Part shown: positions 30,112 to 38,788 of the stretch, piece by piece
Layout: the number at the start of each line of letters is the position of its first letter
Position numbering within the stretch: position 1 is the stretch's first letter
From: Pseudomonadota bacterium
GTDB lineage: Bacteria; Pseudomonadota; Gammaproteobacteria; Burkholderiales; Burkholderiaceae_C
Length of the DNA stretch: 64,000 nucleotides
Direction of reading: 5' to 3'
NCBI GenBank assembly: GCA_020161065.1
Contig: JAIUPH010000008.1
Location: 248,001-312,000 of the forward strand
The notes under the pieces: model-generated
What the model was told of the DNA's origin: nothing
The model's database searches: none
Seen by the model: the letters and a program-made list of their open reading frames with translations, nothing else
Position numbers and translations under genes: made by a program

Positions 30112-30348
30112 ATGGACACCACCCTCTTCCCGCGACTGCGCGACCTGTTCCGTCAGCTCGGCCTGCCCGACGAGCCGGCGGCGATCGACCGCTTCATCAT
30201 CGAGCACCGCCCGCTGCCGGCCGGCACCGCGCTGTGCGACGCGCCGTTCTGGTCGCGCTCGCAAGCGCAGTTCCTGCGCGAGCAGATCATGGCCGACGCC
30301 GACTGGGCCGAGGTGGTGGACATGCTGTCGGCGCGGCTCGAAGGCTGA
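30112..30348 (+). CDS. DUF2789 small protein
   Basis: The protein is 78 aa. LRDLFRQLGLPDEPAAIDRFIIEHRPLPAGTALCDAPFW with LREQIMADADWAEVVD is the complete DUF2789 pattern, a small helical family of unknown function. It ends 9 bp before the convergent acyl-CoA ligase gene. Confidence 0.88.
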   Translation: MDTTLFPRLRDLFRQLGLPDEPAAIDRFIIEHRPLPAGTALCDAPFWSRSQAQFLREQIMADADWAEVVDMLSARLEG

Positions 30349-30357
30349 GCCGCCGGC

Positions 30358-31845
30358 TCACACCCGGCGCGCGCGGCCGGCCCAGTAGGGCTCGCGCAGC
30401 TTGCGCTTGAAGAGCTTGCCGCTGTCCTCGCGCGGCAGTTGCGCGTGGAAGCTCACCAGCCGCGGCACCTTGTAGCCGGCCAGCCGCTCGCGCACCCAGT
30501 CGCGCACCGCTTCTTCGGTCAACTGTGCGCCGGGCTGCGGCTGCACCGCGGCGGCCAGGGCCTCGCCGAACTCGTCGTCGGGGATGCCGAACACCGCGCA
30601 GTCGGCCACGCCGGGCATGGCGTGCAGCACGGCCTCGGTCTCCGCCGGGTAGATGTTGACGCCGCCGCTGATCACCAGGTCGGCCTGGCGGTCGACGATG
30701 AACAAGTAGCCCTCGTCGTCGAGGTAGCCGACGTCGCCCATGGTCTTGAGCCCGCCGCGCTCCATGCGCGCGCGGGCCTCGGGGTTGCCGGCGTAGCTGA
30801 AGTCGCTGAACGCCGGCTGGTCGATGTAGATCAGGCCGGGGCGGCCGGCCGGCTGCTCGCGGCCTTCGTCGTCGAGGATCTTCAAGGTCACGCCCGGCAG
30901 CGCGGCGCCGGCCGAGCCGGGCTTGCGCAGCGCCTGCTCGCTGGTCAGCAGCGTCATGTAGCCCAGCTCGCTGGCGCCGTAGCACTCGTTGATCACCGGG
31001 CCCCACCACTCGATCATCGCGCGCTTGACCTCGGGCGGGCATGGGCTGCCGGTGCTGGCCACCATGCGCAGCGAGCCGACGTCGTGCGCCGCGCGCTGCG
31101 CCGCCGGCAGCGCCAGCAGGCGCACGTACATCGTCGGCACCAGGTAGGCGTGGCTGAGGCGATGCGCGGCGATGAGCTGCAGCGTGCGCAGCGCGTCGAA
31201 GCGCGGCTCCAGGAACAGCGTGCCGCCTTCCTGCGCCACGCCCAGCGCGTAGCTGTTGGGCGCGCTGTGGTACAGCGGCGCCGACAGCAAGGCCTGCATG
31301 CCCGGCGCCAAGCCGTAGGCCAGGCGGCGCAGGTCGAGCGCGGCGCGCGATTGCGCCGGCGTCATCGCGGCGCGCACGATGCCCTTGGGCCGCCCGGTGG
31401 TGCCCGAGGTGTAGAACATCGCGCCGCGCGGCGCGGCCGGCGCCTCGCCGGCCAGCGGCGGCGTGGCGTCGCGCAAGGCCTCCCAGGCCGGCGCCGCGCC
31501 GCTACCGTCGCCACCGATCGCGTAGACGGCGGTGGTGCCGGGCTGCAGGCCGTGCAGCGTGTCCAGCAACCCGGCATCGGCGATGAAGACGCGCGCGCCG
31601 CTGTTGCCCAGGATGTACTGCACCTCATCGGTCTTGAAGTGCCAGTTGACGGGGCACCACTGCGCGCCCAGATGGCGCACCGCGACCATCAGTTCCAGCG
31701 CCTCGGGGCTGTTGCGCTGCATCAGCGCCACCACGTCGCCATCGCCCACGCCCAGCGCCTGCAGCGCGGCGGCCGAGCGGCGCCAGCGCTGCTCGAAGGC
31801 GTCGGCGGCCAGCGTGCGGCCCTGGAACACCAGCGTCGGCCGCAT
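30358..31845 (-). CDS. AMP-dependent acyl-CoA ligase
   Basis: The protein is 495 aa. ANL-superfamily motifs are present: P-loop MFYTSGTTGRPKGIVR, the acid YGASELGYM, LIYIDQPAFSDF with DVGYLDDEGYLFIVDRQADLVISGGVNIYPAE, and the catalytic Lys in PREDSGKLFKRKL. It resembles medium/long-chain fatty-acyl or aryl-CoA ligases; the substrate is not determined. It lies 2 bp downstream of a small membrane protein gene on the same strand. Confidence 0.9.
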   Translation of the reverse strand: MRPTLVFQGRTLAADAFEQRWRRSAAALQALGVGDGDVVALMQRNSPEALELMVAVRHLGAQWCPVNWHFKTDEVQYILGNSGARVFIADAGLLDTLHGLQPGTTAVYAIGGDGSGAAPAWEALRDATPPLAGEAPAAPRGAMFYTSGTTGRPKGIVRAAMTPAQSRAALDLRRLAYGLAPGMQALLSAPLYHSAPNSYALGVAQEGGTLFLEPRFDALRTLQLIAAHRLSHAYLVPTMYVRLLALPAAQRAAHDVGSLRMVASTGSPCPPEVKRAMIEWWGPVINECYGASELGYMTLLTSEQALRKPGSAGAALPGVTLKILDDEGREQPAGRPGLIYIDQPAFSDFSYAGNPEARARMERGGLKTMGDVGYLDDEGYLFIVDRQADLVISGGVNIYPAETEAVLHAMPGVADCAVFGIPDDEFGEALAAAVQPQPGAQLTEEAVRDWVRERLAGYKVPRLVSFHAQLPREDSGKLFKRKLREPYWAGRARRV

Positions 31846-31847
31846 CG

Positions 31848-32348
31848 TCAGCGCGCCGGCCGCGGGCTCGGCGCCGGCACGCGGTCGAGGTCGAGCAGCG
31901 AGATCTCCTGGGATGCGTCGGCGGGCCCGGCGAGCGGGGGGTCGGCCTCGATGTCGACCGGCTCGGTGTCGGCAAAGGTCATCTTGCCGGACTGCGCCTC
32001 ACGTTCGGCGCGCTCGTCGCCGAGCGCCAGCATGGCCTGCAAGGCAGCGAGCTTGGCCTTGTGCGCCTGTTCGGGGTCCAGCGGCGGCGCCGGTGCGGCG
32101 GGCGCTGCACGGCGCAACGGCGTGGGCGCCGGCGCCGGGCCGGCCGCCTTGCGCGCCGCGGCGGGCGCCGCCGGCCGCGGCGGCTTGACGCTGCCGCGCG
32201 CCGCCGTTTTTTGAAGCTGGTGCTGCTGCAGCCGGCGCTGCCGCAGGCGCTGCCGCGACGACAGCCGCAAGGCCAGCGCCACCCCCAAGCCGGCCACCGC
32301 CACGACGATGGCCACCACCAGAAGCAGGACCTGCAGTGCAACGCTCAT
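31848..32348 (-). CDS. small membrane-anchored protein with Pro/Ala-rich linker
   Basis: The protein is 166 aa from ATG 32348. One N-terminal membrane helix (LQVLLLVVAIVVAVAGLGVALAL) is followed by a basic RQRLRQRRLQQHQLQK stretch, a Pro/Ala-rich region, and an acidic C-terminal part (FADTEPVDIEADPPLAG). It is not recognised. It precedes the acyl-CoA ligase gene by 2 bp, so they are probably co-transcribed. Confidence 0.6.
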   Translation of the reverse strand: MSVALQVLLLVVAIVVAVAGLGVALALRLSSRQRLRQRRLQQHQLQKTAARGSVKPPRPAAPAAARKAAGPAPAPTPLRRAAPAAPAPPLDPEQAHKAKLAALQAMLALGDERAEREAQSGKMTFADTEPVDIEADPPLAGPADASQEISLLDLDRVPAPSPRPAR

Positions 32349-32445
32349 CGGCCTCCCCAGCGACGAACGTGCGCAACATAGCGTGCGGCCCGCAGCCTGT
32401 CTACCCTGAGCCCCGCGGCGCATCGCGCGTCCGGGGGGTGCCTCG

Positions 32446-34464
32446 TCACTCGCGCTCGAAGATCAGGCGCAGCGCCAGCCGCCGCTGCGGCGCGGCCAGC
32501 GTGCCCAGTTCGGCCAGCATGGCCTGGCCGCGGTCGCACGCCGGCTCGGGCGGCGCCGGCGCCACCGGCGGGCGCCACAGCTCGGCCAGGCGCTGCGGTG
32601 CGCGCAGGCCCAGGGTGCGGCGAATGACTTCCAGCTCCAGCGCATTGGGCTTGCGCACCGGCGTGCCGCGCGGCGGCTCGTCGAGCGCGGCCAGCAGCCA
32701 CTGCGCCTCGCGCCAGGCCAGCGCCGGCGGCAGCCGGCGGTGCGCCGCCACGTCGCCCAGCAGCAAGGCGCGGCACAGCTCGGGGTCCAGCGCCAGCAGC
32801 GCGCCGATCTGCGCCTGCAGCAGCTCGGTGAACAGCCAGCGCGTTTCCGGACTGGCCTGCGCCAGCAGCCCCGGCAGCAGCGCGGCGACGACCTCCTGCG
32901 CCGCCACCTGCACGGCCTCGGCGCCCTGCGCGCTGGCGGCGCCCATGCGCTGCACCGCCAGCGCCTGCACGCCGGGATAACGCCGCTCCAGCGCCTGCCA
33001 CAGCGCGCTGGCGCTCAAGGCCTCGGCGTAGTCGGCCACCGTGGCGCCTTGCGGCGCCGGCAGCTCCACGTCCAGCGGGCGGCCGGGCACGGTCACCAGG
33101 TGGGCGGCGGCGCGCTCGTCGGCGTCGGGCACCCAGGGCCGCGCCGGCGGGCTGGCCAGCACCTTGTTGACGAGGTGCGCATCGAGCCCGGCCTGCGCCA
33201 GCTGGCCGCCCAGCACGCGGTTCAGCACGGCCTGGTACGGCGGGTTGAAGGCGCCGGCCGAGAGCCGGTGCAGCGCCAGGCTGGCGCCTGGCAGCACCTG
33301 CCGCTGCGGCCCGGCCAGGAAAGCCAGCGCGCAGACGCCGCTGCAGGCGCCGACCACGCGCGTGGCCAGCGCGCGTGCGCGCAGCGCCGCGGCGATGCGC
33401 AGCGCCTCGGGCAGGCGGCCGCCGGCGACGTCCAGCGTCACCAACCGCAACTGGGGCGCGCCGGCGAGCGCTTGCGTCACCGCGTCGGCACTGCCCAGCG
33501 CCAGCGGGCCCTTGACCTGCAGCCGGCGGCCGTCGGCCGACAGCGCCACGCTGGCCTGGCCCAGCGGGTCGCGGCCGACCGCCAGCCATAGGCGGTCGAC
33601 CATTTGCGGCGCGAACTGCAGCGCGGCCCAGACCACGCCGCCGAGCAGCAGCGCGGCCATCGCCACGGTGGCGGCCGCGGCGCCGATGCGCTCAGCCGCG
33701 CGGTAGCGCCACGGCTGGCGCGCCGCGCGCCACACGCCCAGCAGCCCGAAGCCCAGCAGCGCCAGCAGCAGCGGCCAGCCCAGCAGCAGCAGCAGGCTGC
33801 CGGCGCGCAAGGCGAAGTTGCCCAGGTGGCCGGCGGCGTCGACCATGCCCAACAGCAACAGCAGCGGCAGCGGCAACCACAGGCCGACGACGACCACGCT
33901 CTGTGCCAGCGGCAGCTCGCCGGCGCGATGGCGGGCGAGGAAGCTGCCGCCGGCGACATCGGCTTCGACCACCAGCGCGCCGCTTTGGCGGTCGTGCCAG
34001 GCCTGCGGCTGGCGGCTGCTGTCGGTCCACAGCGACGCGAAGCCGCCGCTCAGGCCGCTGACCCAGCCGGCGGCCCAGCGCCGCAGCGCGCGCGGCAGCG
34101 ACAGCGGGCGCAGGCTGTCGGCGGCGACCACTTCCTGCTGCAACAGCAACTGCCCCGGCGTGCCGCCGAACACGCGCCAGCACGGCAGCGCGCCCAGCGA
34201 CAGCAGCAGCGGCAAGGCCAGCAGCCAGAGGCCGGCGCCCGCCCGGCCCGCGGCCTGCCAGGCCCAGCACAGGGGCAGGCTGACCAGCAGCAGCCACAGC
34301 GCGTCGATGCCGAAGGCCAGCAGCCGCGGCAGCGGGCCGACGACCTCGCGCGGCGGGTCGTCGATGGCGTGGCGGCGGCTCAACGCGGCCACGCCCTTGC
34401 CGGCGCGCGCCGCGGCGCGCCGGGGGGCACGGCAGCGGCGGCGCCGGCCGGCAGCGGGGTCCAC
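32446..34464 (-). CDS. RDD membrane protein fused to a ClpP-like periplasmic domain
   Basis: The protein is 672 aa from ATG 34464; GTG 34392 would remove an Arg-rich leader and is equally possible. The N-terminal half is an RDD-type domain (RLLAFGIDALWLLLVSLPL, FGGTPGQLLLQQEVV, AWHDRQSGALVV), with more helices up to about residue 285. A ClpP/COG3904-like domain follows: LRLVTLDVAGGRLPEALRIAAALRARAL, then GACSGVCALAFLAGPQR. In related proteins this site usually reads CASAC with a Ser nucleophile; here the Ser position is Gly. The C-terminal 200 residues are helical and unrecognised. It could be a protease-fold scaffold in the membrane. Confidence 0.75.
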   Translation of the reverse strand: MDPAAGRRRRCRAPRRAAARAGKGVAALSRRHAIDDPPREVVGPLPRLLAFGIDALWLLLVSLPLCWAWQAAGRAGAGLWLLALPLLLSLGALPCWRVFGGTPGQLLLQQEVVAADSLRPLSLPRALRRWAAGWVSGLSGGFASLWTDSSRQPQAWHDRQSGALVVEADVAGGSFLARHRAGELPLAQSVVVVGLWLPLPLLLLLGMVDAAGHLGNFALRAGSLLLLLGWPLLLALLGFGLLGVWRAARQPWRYRAAERIGAAAATVAMAALLLGGVVWAALQFAPQMVDRLWLAVGRDPLGQASVALSADGRRLQVKGPLALGSADAVTQALAGAPQLRLVTLDVAGGRLPEALRIAAALRARALATRVVGACSGVCALAFLAGPQRQVLPGASLALHRLSAGAFNPPYQAVLNRVLGGQLAQAGLDAHLVNKVLASPPARPWVPDADERAAAHLVTVPGRPLDVELPAPQGATVADYAEALSASALWQALERRYPGVQALAVQRMGAASAQGAEAVQVAAQEVVAALLPGLLAQASPETRWLFTELLQAQIGALLALDPELCRALLLGDVAAHRRLPPALAWREAQWLLAALDEPPRGTPVRKPNALELEVIRRTLGLRAPQRLAELWRPPVAPAPPEPACDRGQAMLAELGTLAAPQRRLALRLIFERE

Positions 34465-34612
34465 GGCAGCAGCGTTGGCGGGCTCATCGTCGATACGGGG
34501 CCGGCCTTGGAGCCGGCGAACGAGTCTAGCCGCCGTGGGCGACCCGCCGGCCTGCCCCGCCGGCCCGTGCTAGGGCAAGATCGCGCCACCGCAAGCCGCA
34601 GGAGACGACGCG

Positions 34613-35401
34613 ATGGACATGGGACTGCAAGGGCAGGTGGTGCTGATCACCGGCGGCAGCAAAGGCATCGGCCTGGCCTGCGCCCAGGCCTTCGCGGCCG
34701 AGGGCGCGCGGGTGGCGATCGCCTCGCGCGACGCCGCGCACCTGGCGGCCGCCGCGGCGCGGCTGCACGCCGCCGGCCACGGCGTCTTCACCCACGCCGC
34801 CGACCTGCGCGAGGCCGCGCAGGCCGAAACGCTGGCCGACGCTGTGGAAGCCGCGCTGGGCCCGGTGGACGTGCTGGTGACCAGCGCCGGCGCCGCCTTG
34901 CGCACGCCGGTGGCCGAGCTGACGGCGGCGCATTGGGCGGCGGCCATGCAGGCCAAGTACTTCACCGGCATCCACGCCATGCAGGCGCTGCTGCCGCGCA
35001 TGGCGGCGCGCGGCCGCGGCGCGGCGGTCAACGTGGTGGGCGCCGGCGGCAAGCTGGCCACGCCGACGCACCTGCCCGGCGGCGCAGCCAACGCCGCGCT
35101 GATGCTGGCCAGCGCCGGCCTGGCCAACGCCTACGGCCGCCAGGGCGTGCGCGTCAACGTCGTCAACCCCGGACTGGTGGCCACCGGCCGCATGCACGAA
35201 GGCCTGGCGGCGCAGGCGCGGGCCAGCGGCCAGAGCGTGGACGCCGTGCTGGCGCAGCAGCGCGAGCGGCTGCCGCCGGGCCGCATCTGCGAGCCCGAGG
35301 AAGTGGCGCGCGTGGTGCTGTTCCTGGCCTCGCCGCAAAGCAGCTACGTCAGCGGCGCGGTGCTGGCGGTCGACGGCGCGCTGACGCCGATGGTGGTCTA
35401 G
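34613..35401 (+). CDS. SDR family oxidoreductase, atypical active site
   Basis: The protein is 262 aa. It has the Rossmann TGGSKGIG near residue 12, DVLVTSAGAAL, VNVVNPG and the C-terminal YVSGAVLAVDGA. The region that should hold YxxxK reads HLPGGAANAALML, so both catalytic Tyr and Lys are missing from their usual places, as in some 7-alpha-HSDH-like SDR subfamilies. The cofactor site looks intact. The ATG is preceded by CAGGAGAC. It stands divergent from the RDD gene and convergent with the TPR glycosyltransferase. Confidence 0.85.
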   Translation: MDMGLQGQVVLITGGSKGIGLACAQAFAAEGARVAIASRDAAHLAAAAARLHAAGHGVFTHAADLREAAQAETLADAVEAALGPVDVLVTSAGAALRTPVAELTAAHWAAAMQAKYFTGIHAMQALLPRMAARGRGAAVNVVGAGGKLATPTHLPGGAANAALMLASAGLANAYGRQGVRVNVVNPGLVATGRMHEGLAAQARASGQSVDAVLAQQRERLPPGRICEPEEVARVVLFLASPQSSYVSGAVLAVDGALTPMVV

Positions 35402-35411
35402 CGAACAAGCC

Positions 35412-37280
35412 TCAGGCGGTCCACAGGTCGAGCAGCGCGGCCTCGAAATAGCGCGCAAAACGAGCGGCATCGAACAGCGGCGACGCCAGCACCTGTCGGC
35501 GCAGCCCGGCGCGCAGCCGCGCCAGGCCGTCGAGGTCGGCGGCCCAGCGGCGGCCCAGCGCGAGGTAGGCCTCCTCGTCGGCGGCGATCCAATCGGCCAG
35601 GCCGGCGTTGGCGGCGATGGTCTCGCCGTTGTGGGCGACGAAGCGGCTGCCGCGGCGCGTGATGACGGGCACGCCCATCCACAGCCCTTCGAGGCTGGTG
35701 GTGGCGCCGGGGAAGGGGAAGGGGTCGAGCGCGATGTCCACGCGCTGGTAGGCGCGCAGGTAGTCGGCGCGGTCGGTCGGCCCTTCCAGCAGCAGTTGCG
35801 CCGGCGCCAGCCCCTGGGCCTGGAAGCGCTGCGCGAGCGATTGCGCGAAGGCGGGGTCGGCCAGCTGCCTGTTCTTCAGCAGCAGGCGCGAACCGGGCAG
35901 CGACTGCAGCAGCCGCGACCACAGCGCGACCACCGCGTCGCCCAGCTTGGCGGCGTTGTTGAAGCAGCCGAAGGTCAGCGCGCCGCTCGCCAGCGCCGGC
36001 AGCGCGCCGACCTCGATGGCTTCGGCCGGCGGCGTGAAGCAGAAGTAGGTCTCGGGCAGGCGCACGATGCGCTCGACGAAGTGCCCTTGCTCGGCCGCCG
36101 GCGTGACCTGCGGGTCGCCCAGCACGGCGTCGATCGCCGCCAGCCCGGTGCTGCCGCAATAGCCCAGCCAGGCCAGTTGCCGCGGCGCCGGCCGGCGCGC
36201 GAACACCGGCAGCCGGTTGTGCGCGGTGTGGCCGGCGAGGTCGATCAGCACGTGCACGGCGTCGCCGTGGATGCGCGCGGCGGCCGCCGCGTCGTCCAGC
36301 CCCACCAGCGGCTGCCAGCGCTCGAACAGCGGTTGCAGCCGCGCCGTCATCGCGTCGCGGCGGTCGCTGCTGGGGTAGGCGATCAGCTCGAAGCGGCTGC
36401 GGTCGATCGCCGCCAGCGCGGCCTGCAGGAAGTGGCCCACCGGGTGCTCGCGCAGGTCGCCCGAGACGAAGCCGACGCGCAGCCGCGCCGGCGGCACGGC
36501 CGCGCAGCGCCACTGCGTATAGGGCGCGCCGGCGGCGGCGGACACGGCGTCGCCATAACGCCGCGCTTCGGCGCACAGCGCTTCGGCGTCGGCCGTCTCG
36601 ACGTAGTTCAGCGCGAAGATCAGGTTGCTGTGCGCTTCGTGGTAGTCGGGCTGCAGCGCCAGCGCGCGCCGGCAGCCGTCTTGCGCCTCGGCGAAGCGGC
36701 CCTGCTCGATCAGCGCCACGCCCAGGTTGCTGTGCGCCTCGGCATAGTCCGGGCTCAGCGCCGTGGCGCGGCGGTAGCAGGCCTCGGCTTCGGCCAGCCG
36801 GCCTTGCCCCAGCAGCGCGATGCCCAGCGTGTTGTGCGCCGGCGCATGCGCCGGCGCCAGCGCGATGGCGCGGCGCGCCGCCGCCTCGGCCTCGGCCGCG
36901 CGGCCCAGGCCGAGCAGCAGCAGCGCCAGGTTGCCCTGCAAGGGGCCGTGGCCCGGCCGCAGCGCCAGCGCGCGCCGGCACGGCGCTTCGGCGGCGGCGA
37001 GGTCGCCCAGTTGGATCAGCACGGTCGACAAATGGGCCTGGGCGTCGACCAGGCCGGGCTTGAGCGCTACCGCCCGGCGCAGGCTGGCCGCCGCCTCGGG
37101 CAGGCGGCGCTGCGCGGCCAGCGCGCGGCCCAGGGCGACATGGGCCTCGGCATGGCCGGGATGCGCGTCGACCAGTTCCTGCGCCAGCGTGCGCGCCAGC
37201 GCGGCCATGCCGGCGCGCAGCGCGCCGCTCACGGCCTGCAGGTCTTGCGCCGAAGGGCCGACGGGCTGCTTGCGTTTCAT
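35412..37280 (-). CDS. TPR protein with SPINDLY-type O-GlcNAc transferase domain
   Basis: The protein is 622 aa from ATG 37280. About six TPR repeats fill residues 20-220 (for example AEAHVALGRALAAQRRLPEAAASLRRAVAL). A GT41 catalytic region follows: RLRVGFVSGDLREHPVGHFL, HVLIDLAGHTAHNRLPVFARRPAPRQLAWLGY, YFCFTPP, LTFGCFNNAAKLGD, DIALDPFPFPGATTSLEGLWMGVPVIT. Such enzymes attach GlcNAc-type sugars to proteins or glycans. No flagellin, adhesin or other obvious target is nearby. Confidence 0.9.
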   Translation of the reverse strand: MKRKQPVGPSAQDLQAVSGALRAGMAALARTLAQELVDAHPGHAEAHVALGRALAAQRRLPEAAASLRRAVALKPGLVDAQAHLSTVLIQLGDLAAAEAPCRRALALRPGHGPLQGNLALLLLGLGRAAEAEAAARRAIALAPAHAPAHNTLGIALLGQGRLAEAEACYRRATALSPDYAEAHSNLGVALIEQGRFAEAQDGCRRALALQPDYHEAHSNLIFALNYVETADAEALCAEARRYGDAVSAAAGAPYTQWRCAAVPPARLRVGFVSGDLREHPVGHFLQAALAAIDRSRFELIAYPSSDRRDAMTARLQPLFERWQPLVGLDDAAAAARIHGDAVHVLIDLAGHTAHNRLPVFARRPAPRQLAWLGYCGSTGLAAIDAVLGDPQVTPAAEQGHFVERIVRLPETYFCFTPPAEAIEVGALPALASGALTFGCFNNAAKLGDAVVALWSRLLQSLPGSRLLLKNRQLADPAFAQSLAQRFQAQGLAPAQLLLEGPTDRADYLRAYQRVDIALDPFPFPGATTSLEGLWMGVPVITRRGSRFVAHNGETIAANAGLADWIAADEEAYLALGRRWAADLDGLARLRAGLRRQVLASPLFDAARFARYFEAALLDLWTA

Positions 37281-37357
37281 GGGAGGCAAGTGTCGCCGCT
37301 GTGGGCGCGGTAAAACGCAGGCCTGCCCATTCAACCCGCCCGAAGCCGGAGGCCGCG

Positions 37358-38101
37358 ATGTCCGCTGCAGCAAACCCCGTCACGCCCGTCGCGCTGGTGG
37401 TCGGCGCCGGCGACGCCACCGGCAGCGCGATTGCCGCGCGCTTTGCGCGCGAGGGCTACATCGCCTGCCTGACGCGGCGCTCGGCCGACAAGCTGCAGCC
37501 GGCCGTCGACGCCATCCGCGCCGCCGGCGGCCAGGCCTTCGGCTACGGCAGCGACGCGCGCCAGGAAGACGAGGTGGCGGCGCTGGTCGAGCGCATCGAG
37601 AACGAGCACGGGCCGATCGAGGTGCTGGTGTTCAACATCGGCGCCAACGCGCCCTGCAGCGTGCTCGACGAGACGGCGCGCAAGTACTTCAAGGTGTGGG
37701 AGATGGCCTGCTTCGCCGGCTTCCTGAACGCGCGCGAAGTCGCCCGGCGCATGGTGGCGCGCGGCCGCGGAAGCATTCTCTTCACCGGCGCGACGGCCTC
37801 GCTGCGCGGCGGCGCGAACTTCGCGGCCTTCGCCGGCGCCAAGCACGCTTTGCGCGCGCTGGCGCAAAGCCTGGCGCGCGAACTGGGGCCGCGCGGCGTG
37901 CACGTGGCGCACGTGGTGGTCGACGGCGCGATCGACACCGAGTTCATCCGCAGCCGCTTCCCCGAGCGCTACGCGCTGAAGGAGCAGGACGGCATCCTGG
38001 ACCCGGCGCACATCGCCGACAACTACTGGCACCTGCACCGGCAGCCGCGCGACGCCTGGACCTTCGAGCTCGACCTGCGGCCTTACATGGAACGTTGGTG
38101 A
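37358..38101 (+). CDS. SDR family oxidoreductase, Phe at the catalytic Tyr position
   Basis: The protein is 247 aa from ATG 37358. The Rossmann motif is VVGAGDATGSAIA near residue 15, the NAG-like motif VFNIGANAP near residue 92, and the active-site region SILFTGATASLRGGANFAAFAGAKHALRALAQ carries FAGAK where YxxxK is normal. The following ARELGPRGVHVAHVVVDGAIDTEF is typical of an SDR subgroup related to glucose/ribitol dehydrogenases. Chemistry may differ from classical SDRs. Convergent with dps. Confidence 0.87.
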   Translation: MSAAANPVTPVALVVGAGDATGSAIAARFAREGYIACLTRRSADKLQPAVDAIRAAGGQAFGYGSDARQEDEVAALVERIENEHGPIEVLVFNIGANAPCSVLDETARKYFKVWEMACFAGFLNAREVARRMVARGRGSILFTGATASLRGGANFAAFAGAKHALRALAQSLARELGPRGVHVAHVVVDGAIDTEFIRSRFPERYALKEQDGILDPAHIADNYWHLHRQPRDAWTFELDLRPYMERW

Positions 38102-38113
38102 GGACCCGACGAC

Positions 38114-38169
38114 CGGTCGCTCGGTCGCGCGGTCGCGCGGTCGATCAGTCGATCAGTCGATCGGTCGAT
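38114..38169. repeat. octamer tandem repeat between SDR and dps
   Basis: Seven consecutive 8-bp units of the form CGGTCGNN or CAGTCGAT, ending at the dps stop codon (38169-38171). The units vary mainly at positions 2, 7 and 8. Unit length is not a multiple of three, but the array lies outside coding sequence. Confidence 0.75.
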
Positions 38170-38672
38170 CAGTCCTCCAGCAGCGCGCGCAGCATCCACG
38201 CGGTCTTCTCGTGGATGTCCATGCGCTGCGTCAGCAGGTCGGCGGTGGGCTGGTCGTCGGCGTCGTCGGCCACCGGGAAGACCTCGCGCGCGGTGCGCGC
38301 CACCGCCTCGTGGCCCTGGGCCAGCAGCGCCACCATTTCCATCGCCTTGGGCGGCGTGGCCGGCACGTCCTTCAGCGAGCTGAGCTTCTCGAACTGCGCG
38401 TACGAGCCCGGCGCCGCATGGCCCAGCGCGCGGATGCGCTCGGCGATCGGGTCGACCGCGTTCCACAGCTCGGTGTACTGGGTCATGAACATCGCGTGCA
38501 GCGAGTTGAACATCGGCCCGGTGACGTTCCAGTGGAAGTTGTGCGTCGTCAGGTACAGCGTGTAGGTGTCGGCCAGCAGCCGCGACAGCCCGCCGGCGAT
38601 GGCGGCGCGGTCTTTGTCGCTGATGCCGATGTGGATGGCGGCGGGGCTGCTCGATGCTGACTTCTTGGCCAT
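38169..38672 (-). CDS. dps: Dps/ferritin-like DNA-protection protein
   Basis: The protein is 167 aa. [52 protein letters not shown] is the Dps ferroxidase-site signature (His, His, Asp, Glu ligands), and the C-terminal [17 protein letters not shown] is typical. A Lys/Ser-rich N-terminus (AKKSASSS) may contact DNA. Dps forms a dodecamer that stores iron and shields DNA in stress. It is monocistronic. Confidence 0.95.
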   Translation of the reverse strand: MAKKSASSSPAAIHIGISDKDRAAIAGGLSRLLADTYTLYLTTHNFHWNVTGPMFNSLHAMFMTQYTELWNAVDPIAERIRALGHAAPGSYAQFEKLSSLKDVPATPPKAMEMVALLAQGHEAVARTAREVFPVADDADDQPTADLLTQRMDIHEKTAWMLRALLED

Positions 38673-38788
38673 GGTCTTGCCTGCGGGGAGGCGGTGAACG
38701 ATGAGGGCGACAACGATAGCGCGCGGCCGCGGCCTTGTCTGCCGCAAGGCTTCGTCGAAGGCCTCATCGACGGCGCACGAGGCGCAGG

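Noticed and set aside
38114-38169. CRISPR-like array
   Set aside because: The units are 8 bp with no spacers; it is a simple tandem repeat.
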